The position numbers and the translations under genes are program-made. A stretch of 64,000 nucleotides of DNA from UBA6163 sp031411655 (GTDB lineage: Bacteria; Planctomycetota; Planctomycetia; Pirellulales; Pirellulaceae), in assembly GCA_031411655.1 (NCBI GenBank), contig JANOBM010000264.1, positions 10,432-74,431 on the forward strand, given 5' to 3'. Below are positions 55,236-62,769 of the stretch, in pieces. The notes below the pieces were generated by a model. That model worked only from the letters and a program-made list of their open reading frames with translations, made no database searches and had not been told where the DNA came from. Each line of letters opens with the position of its first letter. Position 1 is the first letter of the stretch.

Positions 55236-56753
55236 ATGACCACGATTGTTACCCTACCGACGATTCCGCCCTCCGAGATGCCTTCAAACGGCGTCTCGAG
55301 GAATGGGCACGCAATCCAACATGGACACTCGCACAATGGCGCACACGAATCGCCTGCTGCGAGGCACCAAGAACACCCTGCGATGGCAAGGGATTTTGTA
55401 GCTAACGTCGAAAGAACCAGTTGGCACGACGGCGCGCTGTGGTTCGTGCGAAGTAAACGTGACGCGCAGGCTTCGCAAATTCCAGAATGGGAGTATTTGC
55501 GGCAGACCGCATCAGGAATTAAGAACGACGCGATCGCTCACCTCCCAGATTACCTCGAAGAGTTTGAACGCAATGCAACGCGACTGGGCGCCGTCGTCCA
55601 CTGGGCGACTGACGCGGAAGAACACAACCGAATCGTTTGCAACCTGCTTCAAGAACGAGGTGTGCTTAGGGTCATCAAGAGCAAATCGATGCTCACCGAA
55701 GAATGTCACCTGAACCCCTATCTTGAGCAACATGGCATCGAGGTGATTGACACCGATCTGGGGGAACGCATCGTTCAGCTTCGCGGTGAGACGCCAAGCC
55801 ACATCGTTCTACCGGCGATACACATCAAGAAGGAGGAAGTGGGGGACACCTTCCACGAGTTTTTGGGGACGGATGAAGGGGCAAGCGATCCGAAGTATCT
55901 GACCGAAGCCGCTCGCGGTCACCTGCGCCAGAAATTTGTCCGGGGTGAAGCTGGCATCACCGGCGTTAATTTTGCGATCGCAGAAACCGGCGGATTCGTT
56001 GTCTGTACCAACGAAGGGAATGCGGATCTCGGCGCATCATTGCCGCCGATCCACATCGCTTGCATGGGATTAGAGAAGATCATCCCCAAGTTCGAAGATC
56101 TCGGTGTCTTCACTCGTCTACTAGCACGGTCCGCAACCGGCCAGCCGATCACGACCTACACATCCCATTTTCACGGCCCACGTGATTCTCAATCGGAATT
56201 ACACATTGTCATCGTAGATAACGGCCGCAGCGAACTGCGAGAAAGTGAGACGTTTCGAGCCGCACTGGGATGCATTCGGTGTGGTGCGTGCATGAATACT
56301 TGTCCCGTGTATCGGCGCAGCGGCGGGCACAGCTACGGGGCGACGGTGCCAGGGCCGATCGGCTCCGTACTAAATCCAGCAAGTGATGACAAGAAGTTCA
56401 AGAGCCTTCCTTATGCCTGTAGCCTGTGCGGATCATGCACCGATGTCTGCCCCGTCGGGATCCCACTCCATCATCAGCTTTTGGCATGGCGAAAGGAGTT
56501 CGGTAAGAGAAAATTGCTTGGACTCGACAAGACCATTCCGATGAAGGCGGCTTCATGGCTGTTTCGCCATCCAAAGGTCTTCGCGGTGGTAGGCTCATGG
56601 GGGCGCCGCGCGCTCCGCTTGCTCCCGCGATTCATGATCGTGAACCGTATGAACGTTTGGAGCCGAGACCGCGAGATGCCCCCGGCCCCCAAACAAAGCT
56701 TTAACCAGTGGTACAGCAAGAATCGAGGTGGCACGAATGATCGCAAAAAATAG
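55236..56753 (+). CDS. lutB: Lactate utilisation protein LutB (4Fe-4S ferredoxin-type)
   Basis: A 505-residue iron-sulfur protein. The N-terminal region up to about 50 is a His/Asn/Pro-rich extension not expected in LutB. The LutB core follows, with NFAIAETGGFVVCTNEGN. The two 4Fe-4S motifs are CIRCGACMNTCPVYRR and CSLCGSCTDVCPVGIP. It transfers electrons in L-lactate oxidation. The C-terminal region has an Arg/Trp-rich tail. The following lutC overlaps its end by 17 bases. A start further in is possible: ATG 55383 (MARDFVANV) would delete the odd extension. Confidence 0.9.
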   Translation: MTTIVTLPTIPPSEMPSNGVSRNGHAIQHGHSHNGAHESPAARHQEHPAMARDFVANVERTSWHDGALWFVRSKRDAQASQIPEWEYLRQTASGIKNDAIAHLPDYLEEFERNATRLGAVVHWATDAEEHNRIVCNLLQERGVLRVIKSKSMLTEECHLNPYLEQHGIEVIDTDLGERIVQLRGETPSHIVLPAIHIKKEEVGDTFHEFLGTDEGASDPKYLTEAARGHLRQKFVRGEAGITGVNFAIAETGGFVVCTNEGNADLGASLPPIHIACMGLEKIIPKFEDLGVFTRLLARSATGQPITTYTSHFHGPRDSQSELHIVIVDNGRSELRESETFRAALGCIRCGACMNTCPVYRRSGGHSYGATVPGPIGSVLNPASDDKKFKSLPYACSLCGSCTDVCPVGIPLHHQLLAWRKEFGKRKLLGLDKTIPMKAASWLFRHPKVFAVVGSWGRRALRLLPRFMIVNRMNVWSRDREMPPAPKQSFNQWYSKNRGGTNDRKK

Positions 56754-57357
56754 CCGCCAATCAATTTTGGATCGCTTACGCGTTCGCGATATCGAGGCGC
56801 CTCCGCGCCCAGCGGTCGACCCCTCGAGAACGGTTCACTACGACGATCCAGTCGCGAAATTCATCGAGATTCTTACTTGGGTAGGCGGTCGCGTCCATCA
56901 AGTTGATTCGCTCTCAGAGGTGAATCGAAAGCTTGATCAGTTACCTGAATTTTCGTCCGCCAAATGGATCGCTTCGACTGTACCGCAAGCGATTCAGGGC
57001 AACTTTCAACTGTCGCAGGTCGATGACCCCCACTCGCTCGCGTCACTTGACTGGTCGATCTTGCAAGGAGACTTCTGCGTTGCGGAAAATGGAGCCATCT
57101 GGGTTTCGTCCAAGGATGCGATTGAACGTACGATGATTTTCATTGCACAACATTTGGCAATCATTGTGTCCCGAAGCGAGATGGTGATGCACATGCATGA
57201 GGCCTATCAGCGGCTGAACCGAGTCGATCGCTGGAAGACAAAGGCGCAGCGGTTCGGCGTCTTTGTTTCCGGTCCCAGCAAGACCGCGGACATCGAGCAA
57301 TCGCTAGTGCTCGGCGCGCACGGTTGCCGGACGCTCGAGGTCTTCCTGACCCCGTAG
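56737..57357 (+). CDS. lutC: Lactate utilisation protein LutC
   Basis: A 206-residue member of the LUD (DUF162) family and third subunit of the lactate oxidation complex. It has the ENGAIWVSSKDAIERTMIF segment and VFVSGPSKTADIEQSLVLGAHG near the C-terminus, both typical of LutC. The ATG at 56737 has GAGGTG about 7 bases upstream, inside the end of lutB, which it overlaps by 17 bases, so translation is coupled. An upstream start at 56728 lacks support. Confidence 0.92.
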   Translation: MIAKNSRQSILDRLRVRDIEAPPRPAVDPSRTVHYDDPVAKFIEILTWVGGRVHQVDSLSEVNRKLDQLPEFSSAKWIASTVPQAIQGNFQLSQVDDPHSLASLDWSILQGDFCVAENGAIWVSSKDAIERTMIFIAQHLAIIVSRSEMVMHMHEAYQRLNRVDRWKTKAQRFGVFVSGPSKTADIEQSLVLGAHGCRTLEVFLTP

Positions 57358-57437
57358 AGCAGATAGGATGAAGTGACCCACAAAGCTGCGATCGCGAGTC
57401 TCCGAGAATCGCTACAGGTGCCATTCGCCGAACCGCA

Positions 57438-57971
57438 TTATGGCTGGCGAGCGACCGATGGCGTGACGGGATCAAACACGTGCCCAGCGATCGGCTTCCG
57501 ATGGCGAAAGTCCTCCTGGATTTCGTGCCAATGAACCACTTCCGGTTCGCCAACCTTCCAGCACAGCATCACCGGGCGGCGATTCATAAACGCTGGGAAA
57601 TCAATCACTGCCTCGTCAAGCGAGTCGACATGAACTCCAAGCGACTCCAATTCGCGCTGGCACGATTCCAGACGCTGACGGTCCGTATTAAACGCCTCTT
57701 TAATGGCGACAAGCTCATCGGTGAAGACTGAAAAGTTTGCCGGTTTTCGCAACTTCTGGATACTGTGAATCTGCGGTTGCTGCACTGCAAGATCCTTGGT
57801 TAAAGCAATCAGATCACTGACGATTCGTTCCAGGAGCGGCAACATCTGATTTGCCGTTTGTACCGAAAACCCGCCCGAGCCAATACCGCCACCGGACGAA
57901 CCAGCGCGACCCAAACGCACGCGGTCGTTGGGCGTATTGAGGGGATCATCACTTGAGGAGAACTGCACCAT
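57438..57971 (-). CDS. DUF2203-family protein
   Basis: A 177-residue protein of the DUF2203 family. The start of the domain is visible as FSVQTANQMLPLLERIVSDL. A helical region with Gln/Arg-rich heptads follows (QRLESCQRELESLGVHVD), then EAVIDFPAFMNRRPVMLCWKV and WHEIQEDFRHRKPI, the family's signature blocks. Function unknown. Start: ATG 57971; three in-frame GTG codons at 57980-57986 are alternatives just after a GGAG. A Gly/Ser-rich N-terminus precedes the domain. It is convergent with lutC (81 bases apart). Confidence 0.85.
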   Translation of the reverse strand: MVQFSSSDDPLNTPNDRVRLGRAGSSGGGIGSGGFSVQTANQMLPLLERIVSDLIALTKDLAVQQPQIHSIQKLRKPANFSVFTDELVAIKEAFNTDRQRLESCQRELESLGVHVDSLDEAVIDFPAFMNRRPVMLCWKVGEPEVVHWHEIQEDFRHRKPIAGHVFDPVTPSVARQP

Positions 57972-58142
57972 GATTCGCACCACCACTCCGACAGAGGGCC
58001 GAAAAATCCAGGGCCACGATCGTCCGATCTCGGCAACTTCATGCGCGACATCGAATATCTAAATGGTAGGACGACGTAAACACCAGTCCGGTTCGGCAAA
58101 ACCAGTCCGGATTCGTACCATTTTACCAGCGTTGCCAAAACC

Positions 58143-58169
58143 AAAAAAAAGACCGTCATTGTGACTGTC
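58143..58169 (-). terminator. Candidate minus-strand intrinsic terminator
   Basis: Read on the minus strand: GACAGTCA, loop CAA, TGACGGTC (7 of 8 bp, one mismatch), followed by eight T. There is no annotated minus-strand gene immediately upstream, so it may end an unannotated small RNA. Confidence 0.4.
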
Positions 58170-58226
58170 GGAATCGGCTAATCGGATGGGGGTGTCCCCA
58201 TCCATCACGTGAGCCGACTCCGGCAG
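58165..58226. other. Long two-part inverted repeat, RNA-like hairpin
   Basis: Outer arms 58165-58179 (CTGTCGGAATCGGCT) and 58212-58226 (AGCCGACTCCGGCAG) pair over 15 positions with one G-U and one A-C. An inner perfect 8-bp stem, GGATGGGG at 58184-58191 and CCCCATCC at 58196-58203, has a 4-base loop. It overlaps the terminator-like hairpin on its left side, so the two structures exclude each other. Confidence 0.75.
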
Positions 58227-58337
58227 CCTCGCGACCTTAATTGAACCGTTTTGGTATTTTTTCGCAAACTGCTCGTTTTTTGGGCTAACCATTGGGCAAA
58301 AAACCTAACTAAATCCCAGAATTGGGGTTGCTCGCGC

Positions 58338-58365
58338 TTGACGTACCAAACTGATGACGTAGAGT
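58338..58365 (+). promoter_or_regulatory. Candidate csrA promoter
   Basis: TTGACG at 58338-58343, a 16-base spacer, and TAGAGT at 58360-58365. The leader would be about 130 bases and contains GGA triplets that could be CsrA sites, including the one in the ribosome site. Confidence 0.4.
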
Positions 58366-58504
58366 GAAATTAGGAACAGCCCCGTTGACGCATTTTTTGT
58401 GTCGTGTAAGGCCGGCCAAGAATTCTTAAAATCTCGGAAAATCACTCGCAGCTTCAGTCGTCGGATCCTCCGTCGAACCGGTGCCGGTAACAAAGGAATG
58501 AGCC

Positions 58505-58705
58505 ATGTTGGTTTTGTCTCGGAAAAAAAACGAATGCATTGTGATTAACAATGACATTCGCATCGTCGTTGTTGAAATTCGGGGCGACAAAGTTCGCTTG
58601 GGCGTCGAAGCCCCGCGGGAAGTGCCCGTTCATCGCCAAGAAGTCTACGACGCGATTCAGAATGCTCAGCAGCCTGATTCGGACGATGCTGCGTTGGAAT
58701 CGTAG
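58505..58705 (+). CDS. csrA: Carbon storage regulator CsrA
   Basis: RNA-binding post-transcriptional regulator, 66 residues: MLVLSRKKNECIVINNDIRI, then VRLGVEAPREVPVHRQEVY, the full CsrA consensus including the conserved Arg in VHRQE. It binds GGA in hairpin loops, often blocking translation. The ribosome site AAAGGAA overlaps a potential CsrA site, so autoregulation is plausible. In other flagellated bacteria CsrA controls flagellin synthesis; here the flagellar operon lies elsewhere in the window. The acidic tail (DSDDAALES) is non-conserved. Confidence 0.95.
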   Translation: MLVLSRKKNECIVINNDIRIVVVEIRGDKVRLGVEAPREVPVHRQEVYDAIQNAQQPDSDDAALES

Positions 58706-58828
58706 GCATTGTTGATTTTGGCTTCTTGAGCCGTATGCGGCGACCATGGCCGGGGTGTATGTGCTTGCCGGGCCAGTCCAATGAAATGGCGAATTGCGTA
58801 CTGTGGCGTTGGAAGCAGGGTTGAACCC

Positions 58829-58857
58829 TTGACGTCCACGTTGAGTCATGGTTTACT
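58829..58857 (+). promoter_or_regulatory. Candidate promoter of tRNA-Glu
   Basis: TTGACG at 58829-58834, exactly 17 bases, TTTACT at 58852-58857. The tRNA begins 43 bases after the -10 box. A 13-base palindrome (AGGGTTgAACCCT, 58817-58829) abuts the -35. Confidence 0.5.
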
Positions 58858-58900
58858 TCCTGCCGAAATGCTTACTGAAAGTTTCGGCCAGCGTTTTATC

Positions 58901-58973
58901 GGCCCCTTCGTCTAGAGGCCTAGGACATCGCCCTTTCACGGCGGTAACACGGGTTCGATTCCCGTAGGGGTCA
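58901..58973 (+). tRNA. tRNA-Glu, anticodon TTC
   Basis: 73 bases with cloverleaf features: acceptor stem GGCCCCT pairing with AGGGGTC (one G-U), D-arm GTCTAGAGGCC, anticodon loop CTTTCAC with TTC at 58935-58937, T-arm CGGGTTCGATTCCCG. It matches the E. coli tRNA-Glu sequence closely; the discriminator is A and no CCA is encoded. It is the insertion site of the mobile element whose integrase lies directly downstream on the minus strand. Confidence 0.95.
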
Positions 58974-60276
58974 TAGGTAGGTCCATTAGCAGCCCTCGGG
59001 CAACGTCAGAACCCAGCAAAACGCTGGGTTTTTTCGTTTCCATGCTTTGCTCTGAGGGGCCTTGTTTGCCATTGATGGGTACACCAGTGGGTACACCAAT
59101 GGGTACACCAATGGGTACACCGGAATCAATCGCCCGCCCCCAATGTTCCTCGGTCACTTGTAGGTAATGCTTGGCCGCAACCGCCCCGGAATGGCCCAAC
59201 CATTTATTCACCACATGATCGGGGAACTTTTCTTGTAGCTCCGTCCGCCGGGTAGATCGCAAATTAACAAACGGTTTAACCCACGGCACGACGCCCGCCG
59301 CCTCAATGATCCGGCCTAGCTGGGTTCTTAGGTTCGACTCAGCCCCCCGGTAACGGCCAACGCAGTACACCGCACCATCGGGGGCCGCCTCGAACGATTC
59401 ACCCAACGCCAACCGCAGTTCGGGGAACATTGGGCAAAATCTCAGCCCGGTTTTCGATGATTCGATCCGCAAACGCCCGCCATCCCAATCAATATCGGAC
59501 CATTTCAGGCCCAGGACTTCCGACGGGCAACGCAGGCCACCGAACCGAGCCAAGGAGAACAGCAACCGCCAATCGGCATCGGGGCAGGCCGCTAACACTC
59601 GATCCACCGTGGCTCGATCAACGAACCGTTGCCGATCCGGGTTTGCTTCGTTTCCGCCTTTTAGCCCGGCAAACGGGCTCACGCTCAACAACCGATCCGA
59701 TACCGCCTCGGCCAGCATGGTTTTCGCCCGCTTGCAATGTTTGGACACCGAGGCCACCGCCATCGTTTCCGCTGGGGTATCTTCCGTCGCAGCCTTCACT
59801 TCCCGCATCATCAGGGACCGACGCCACCGCTCGGCATCCGCTGGGGTAATCGATCGCAATGGGTGACGCTCGCCAAAGTATTCGACCAACAGCCGCCGGG
59901 TTTGCCGATAGTTGGTTCTTGTCACCGCCTTAACGTCGGATCGGCCATCGATATAGGCCGTCAGGAATGGACCGAGTAGCCGCCCGTCATCCGTCAACAG
60001 CCGAGGGCTCGCAGGATCAGCCAAACCCCAGGCAACTAGGTTTTCCCGCAACTTGCCATCAGTTCCATTGGCCCACGCCACGGCATCAGCCGACGCCAAA
60101 ACATTCTTACCCTTGGCCGTGGCCAGCTCATCGCAATGACGGGCCACGATTTCGGCCTTACGCTCGACTCGCTTCCCGCTTCCCGCAACGTAAATCGATC
60201 GCCGCCGATTCTCGACATAGAACCGAATCCTAAACCCAGCCCGCCCGCCCGCATCCAATCTCGTCACGCTTGCCAT
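58936..60276 (-). CDS. int: Tyrosine recombinase / integrase of the tRNA-Glu element
   Basis: Site-specific recombinase of 446 residues. The N-terminal SAM-like core-binding region has TRTNYRQTRRLLVEYFGERHP. The catalytic domain has RFGGLRCPSEVLGLKW (Arg box I), VNLRSTRRTEL (box II; the usual HxLR has its His replaced) and WLGHSGAVAAKHYLQV with the catalytic His and Tyr. The ATG at 60276 has GGGAG 8 bases upstream; longer in-frame starts exist. After the Tyr the frame continues through an imperfect GVPI repeat, a terminator hairpin and into the tRNA gene, where the stop TGA (58936-58938) overlaps the anticodon. The last dozen residues (PTGIEPVLPP) are thus encoded by antisense tRNA sequence and depend on the insertion state. 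Confidence 0.9.
   Translation of the reverse strand: MASVTRLDAGGRAGFRIRFYVENRRRSIYVAGSGKRVERKAEIVARHCDELATAKGKNVLASADAVAWANGTDGKLRENLVAWGLADPASPRLLTDDGRLLGPFLTAYIDGRSDVKAVTRTNYRQTRRLLVEYFGERHPLRSITPADAERWRRSLMMREVKAATEDTPAETMAVASVSKHCKRAKTMLAEAVSDRLLSVSPFAGLKGGNEANPDRQRFVDRATVDRVLAACPDADWRLLFSLARFGGLRCPSEVLGLKWSDIDWDGGRLRIESSKTGLRFCPMFPELRLALGESFEAAPDGAVYCVGRYRGAESNLRTQLGRIIEAAGVVPWVKPFVNLRSTRRTELQEKFPDHVVNKWLGHSGAVAAKHYLQVTEEHWGRAIDSGVPIGVPIGVPTGVPINGKQGPSEQSMETKKPSVLLGSDVARGLLMDLPMTPTGIEPVLPP
58951..58973 (+). other. Presumed attachment site (attL) in the tRNA 3' part
   Basis: The element begins at the 3' end of tRNA-Glu. The T-arm to 3' end is the usual core for tRNA-targeting integrases and should recur as a direct repeat at the other end, outside the window. 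The exact limits are inferred. Confidence 0.5.
59010..59034 (+). terminator. Intrinsic terminator after tRNA-Glu
   Basis: AACCCAGC (59010-59017), loop of 5, GCTGGGTT (59023-59030), then a run of T (59029-59034 is all T). It is read on the plus strand, stopping tRNA transcription before it runs antisense through the integrase gene, and it lies inside the integrase coding sequence. Confidence 0.75.
59075..59122 (-). repeat. Four 12-bp tandem repeats in the integrase gene
   Basis: Units atgggtacacca at 59075, 59087, 59099 and 59111 (second and last with one change each). They encode the repeated GVPI of the integrase tail, after the catalytic Tyr, a position where length change could be tolerated. 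Confidence 0.85.
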
Positions 60277-60409
60277 CTCATCAACTCCCGTTGTTGGCCC
60301 GAATGAATTAAGACCACGGCAGCCGAATCGGGTATTCGGTTTTCGGCCGCTAAACCTAGCCGTGGCACGCTCGAACATATCGGCACGCCACGCCCAACGC
60401 AAACATCAA
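60277..60409. other. Short gap before the integrase gene
   Basis: 133 bases with no gene, lying upstream of int, which may have its own promoter here. No promoter could be assigned with confidence. Confidence 0.35.
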
Positions 60410-61255
60410 TCAACCACGCCGCAAAATCCGCTCACGAATCCCGATCACTCGGGCCGTAGCCTTGGCCCGCTGGGGATCACAACGGGAACACGCCCAACCG
60501 CCCAGGGCCGTCATCGTGTCGCGCAAATCACGGCACCGAGGGCACGCATCAATCTCATCAGGCCGTAGCCACTCAACGTCATCACCGATGGCATCGGCTC
60601 TGACCCACGACGCCCCCGCCACGATCCACGCCATACGCTCGCATCGCTCACACCGAACGCCCTCAGGAACATCAGCCAACCGATCCGACCGGCACCATGG
60701 GCAAACGATCGACGTAGCCTTCACCTTAGGCTCGGCCAGCAACTCAATCAAAACGTCACCGTGACAAGCCAACGGGGCACACCAACAGCCAAGCACCTTG
60801 CCCCGCAACTCAGGCAAGGCCGCCATCAACTCGGGCCGCCCAACGATCCACCGCCGGTACTTGGCAATCACCTCGGCCCGGTCACCATCAGGACCAATCA
60901 CGAACGGGTTACCCCATTTTGATTTCCGATCGATTCGCACATCGAACGGCTCACGCTTGCAATGGACGACTCGACCAACCGAGGGCCCGGCCAACGCAGC
61001 CCGTAGCCCCTCACGATCGGCACGCAGCCGGGCCAATAGGTCATCCGTCATCACGCCCGCCGGGGCATCGAATGCCAAGCCCTCATCGACGATCGACAGC
61101 ACCACGCCGGCCGATTGCAACTCGGCCAGCAACATTTCGACACGCCCCAAGGTGTACGCAATATCCGCAGAATTACCCACCGCCGCCCCCGAGGGGCATT
61201 TCTGCGGATTGTGCGTACAGTCTCGGGGCCTTTCAAAATCAAAATCGGCTCCCAT
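60410..61255 (-). CDS. DUF4326 protein with TubC-docking-like N-terminus and zinc ribbons
   Basis: A 281-residue element-encoded protein. The N-terminal part (about 35-90, LLAELQSAGVVLSIVDEGLAF) resembles the TubC docking domain. The central part (about 95-170, VVHCKREPFDVRIDRKSKWG and RGKVLGCWCAPLACHGDVL) is DUF4326. The C-terminal part has paired Cys motifs (CPWCRSDRL, CERCERM, CPRCRDL, CSRCDPQ) suggesting two zinc ribbons. Function unknown. Its ATG overlaps the stop of the DUF3987 gene (TGATG), so it belongs to the same operon. The domain trio may be typical of such planctomycete elements. Confidence 0.75.
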   Translation of the reverse strand: MGADFDFERPRDCTHNPQKCPSGAAVGNSADIAYTLGRVEMLLAELQSAGVVLSIVDEGLAFDAPAGVMTDDLLARLRADREGLRAALAGPSVGRVVHCKREPFDVRIDRKSKWGNPFVIGPDGDRAEVIAKYRRWIVGRPELMAALPELRGKVLGCWCAPLACHGDVLIELLAEPKVKATSIVCPWCRSDRLADVPEGVRCERCERMAWIVAGASWVRADAIGDDVEWLRPDEIDACPRCRDLRDTMTALGGWACSRCDPQRAKATARVIGIRERILRRG

Positions 61256-62769
61256 CAGATCACTCCTCGAACACGGGCCATTGGGGCAACGGCCACGGGC
61301 CGAATAGCCTCGGGGTTAACCTCGAACAATGGGCTGGGCGGACGCCCTGGGCCATCAGGCACGCCACCGCCCACAGGCCGAATCCATCCATGATCAACCA
61401 ACAGAACCAATGCAGAATCCAACCGCTCGGGCTCTCGATCAAATCGCCGTCGCCCATGGTTCTGGGCATCACGCCTAGAAAAGTGGGTCAGCAGCCGCTC
61501 ACGAACCCACCGCAGCAAATACCGAGCATCATCAGCCACGCCATCATGGCCCGTCATTAACGCCAGCATCGCCTCGGCATGCGGGATAGCCCAACGGCCT
61601 AGTCTGATTGCCGACTCCATCGACCCGAGGCCCACGGGATCACGCCACGGCTCGGGCTGATTGTTCTCGACTAGATGCATCACGGCCGCCAATCGGGCCG
61701 TCAGCCCACACAGCTTGCCGCCCCAGTCTTTCTGAAACTCCAATTGCCCATCCTCGGCCAGCATCCGCTCAACCTCTGCTTGCCATTCAAGAAAGCATGA
61801 ATCGGCATCATCCGCTAGCCTTATTGTCTCGGGCTCATCGCCATCGCCTCGCAGGTCTGACAATCGACGAACCAGGGATGAATAAGCCAACGCCAGCCGT
61901 TCCGAAACGGGCTCGGGATTGATACGACGCTTACCCAACAGGCTCTCAGGCACCGCATACATAAATCGGCCGATTAACCCTCGGCCTCGGAAACTAGGTT
62001 TCGCTGCCATCCCACGAATAACATCGGGTTGAACCGCATATGCCAACGTCAGACAGCACCGTTCCACAAAGATCGACCCACGGGTTACACGCTCAACTCG
62101 CAAGTCTTCACAGGGATGGCCTTTCAGGAAGCAATCTAAATTGCCAACTCCCGATGAATACCGGCCGGCCATCACATCAAATAAACCGCCCTCACATCCG
62201 GCTACAATCAGACGACCACCCTGGGCATTAAGGGCTATCTCGATAGCCTCAGCGGTAGCATCATCGACGATCATTTTTGGAAGCACCGGCACCGGTTCAA
62301 CTGCTAGCTCCTCAGCTAATGCTATGGCCGTATCTCTCGACTCAGCACACCCCGAGGCCGCTTTCTTCTCCGCTGCTTTTTGTGTCGCTTCCCTGATCCG
62401 ACGATCACTCGCCAATCGTGCAATCTCAGGGGAAGCACGCTCGATCAGTTCTCGCTCGATCTCACGCAGGGGCTTTGTCGCCGCACTGAATACGGCAGAC
62501 TTACGATTCGCTGGTTCAAGCAAGCAAGCCACGTAAAGGTTTACAGGCTCGATCCATCCCCGACCGCCCACAATCTCAAAACGACGGGCCACGGCTCCCG
62601 AGCATATTGCTAGTGACAACAGGGCTGCTAAATCAACCGGGGTCTGTGTCGCCTCGGCCGTGGCAATGCACCACGACCGCAACGGCTCAGGCAGTGCATC
62701 GACCGGGAACATCGGCACCGAGGCCCGATCGATCGACAGGGGTGGCTCCCATGATTGTGATTCACTCAT
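61255..62769 (-). CDS. DUF3987 protein, predicted primase-helicase-like replication factor
   Basis: A 504-residue DUF3987 protein. It has a P-loop-like region (LYVACLLEPANRKSAVFSA), an acidic motif (IVDDATAEA and VAGCEGGLFD) and a C-terminal winged-helix-like part (YLLRWVRERLLTHFSRRDAQ). DUF3987 proteins occur in mobile elements next to primases and probably take part in element replication. The ATG at 62769 (MSESQSW) overlaps the end of the primase gene by 8 bases; an in-frame start at 62964 lies inside that gene and is rejected. Its stop overlaps the DUF4326 start. Confidence 0.82.
   Translation of the reverse strand: MSESQSWEPPLSIDRASVPMFPVDALPEPLRSWCIATAEATQTPVDLAALLSLAICSGAVARRFEIVGGRGWIEPVNLYVACLLEPANRKSAVFSAATKPLREIERELIERASPEIARLASDRRIREATQKAAEKKAASGCAESRDTAIALAEELAVEPVPVLPKMIVDDATAEAIEIALNAQGGRLIVAGCEGGLFDVMAGRYSSGVGNLDCFLKGHPCEDLRVERVTRGSIFVERCCLTLAYAVQPDVIRGMAAKPSFRGRGLIGRFMYAVPESLLGKRRINPEPVSERLALAYSSLVRRLSDLRGDGDEPETIRLADDADSCFLEWQAEVERMLAEDGQLEFQKDWGGKLCGLTARLAAVMHLVENNQPEPWRDPVGLGSMESAIRLGRWAIPHAEAMLALMTGHDGVADDARYLLRWVRERLLTHFSRRDAQNHGRRRFDREPERLDSALVLLVDHGWIRPVGGGVPDGPGRPPSPLFEVNPEAIRPVAVAPMARVRGVI

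Larger units (their letters stand above)
57972..58504. other. 533-base intergenic region between DUF2203 gene and csrA
   Basis: No convincing open frame. It holds a minus-strand terminator-like hairpin (58143-58169), a large two-part hairpin (58165-58226), an AT-rich inverted repeat (GTTTTTTG at 58275-58282 with CAAAAAAC at 58297-58304), and a candidate csrA promoter near 58338. See the findings. Confidence 0.7.

Noticed and set aside
59075..59122. Short repeats considered as a CRISPR array
   Set aside because: Units are 12 bases with no spacers and lie in a coding frame.
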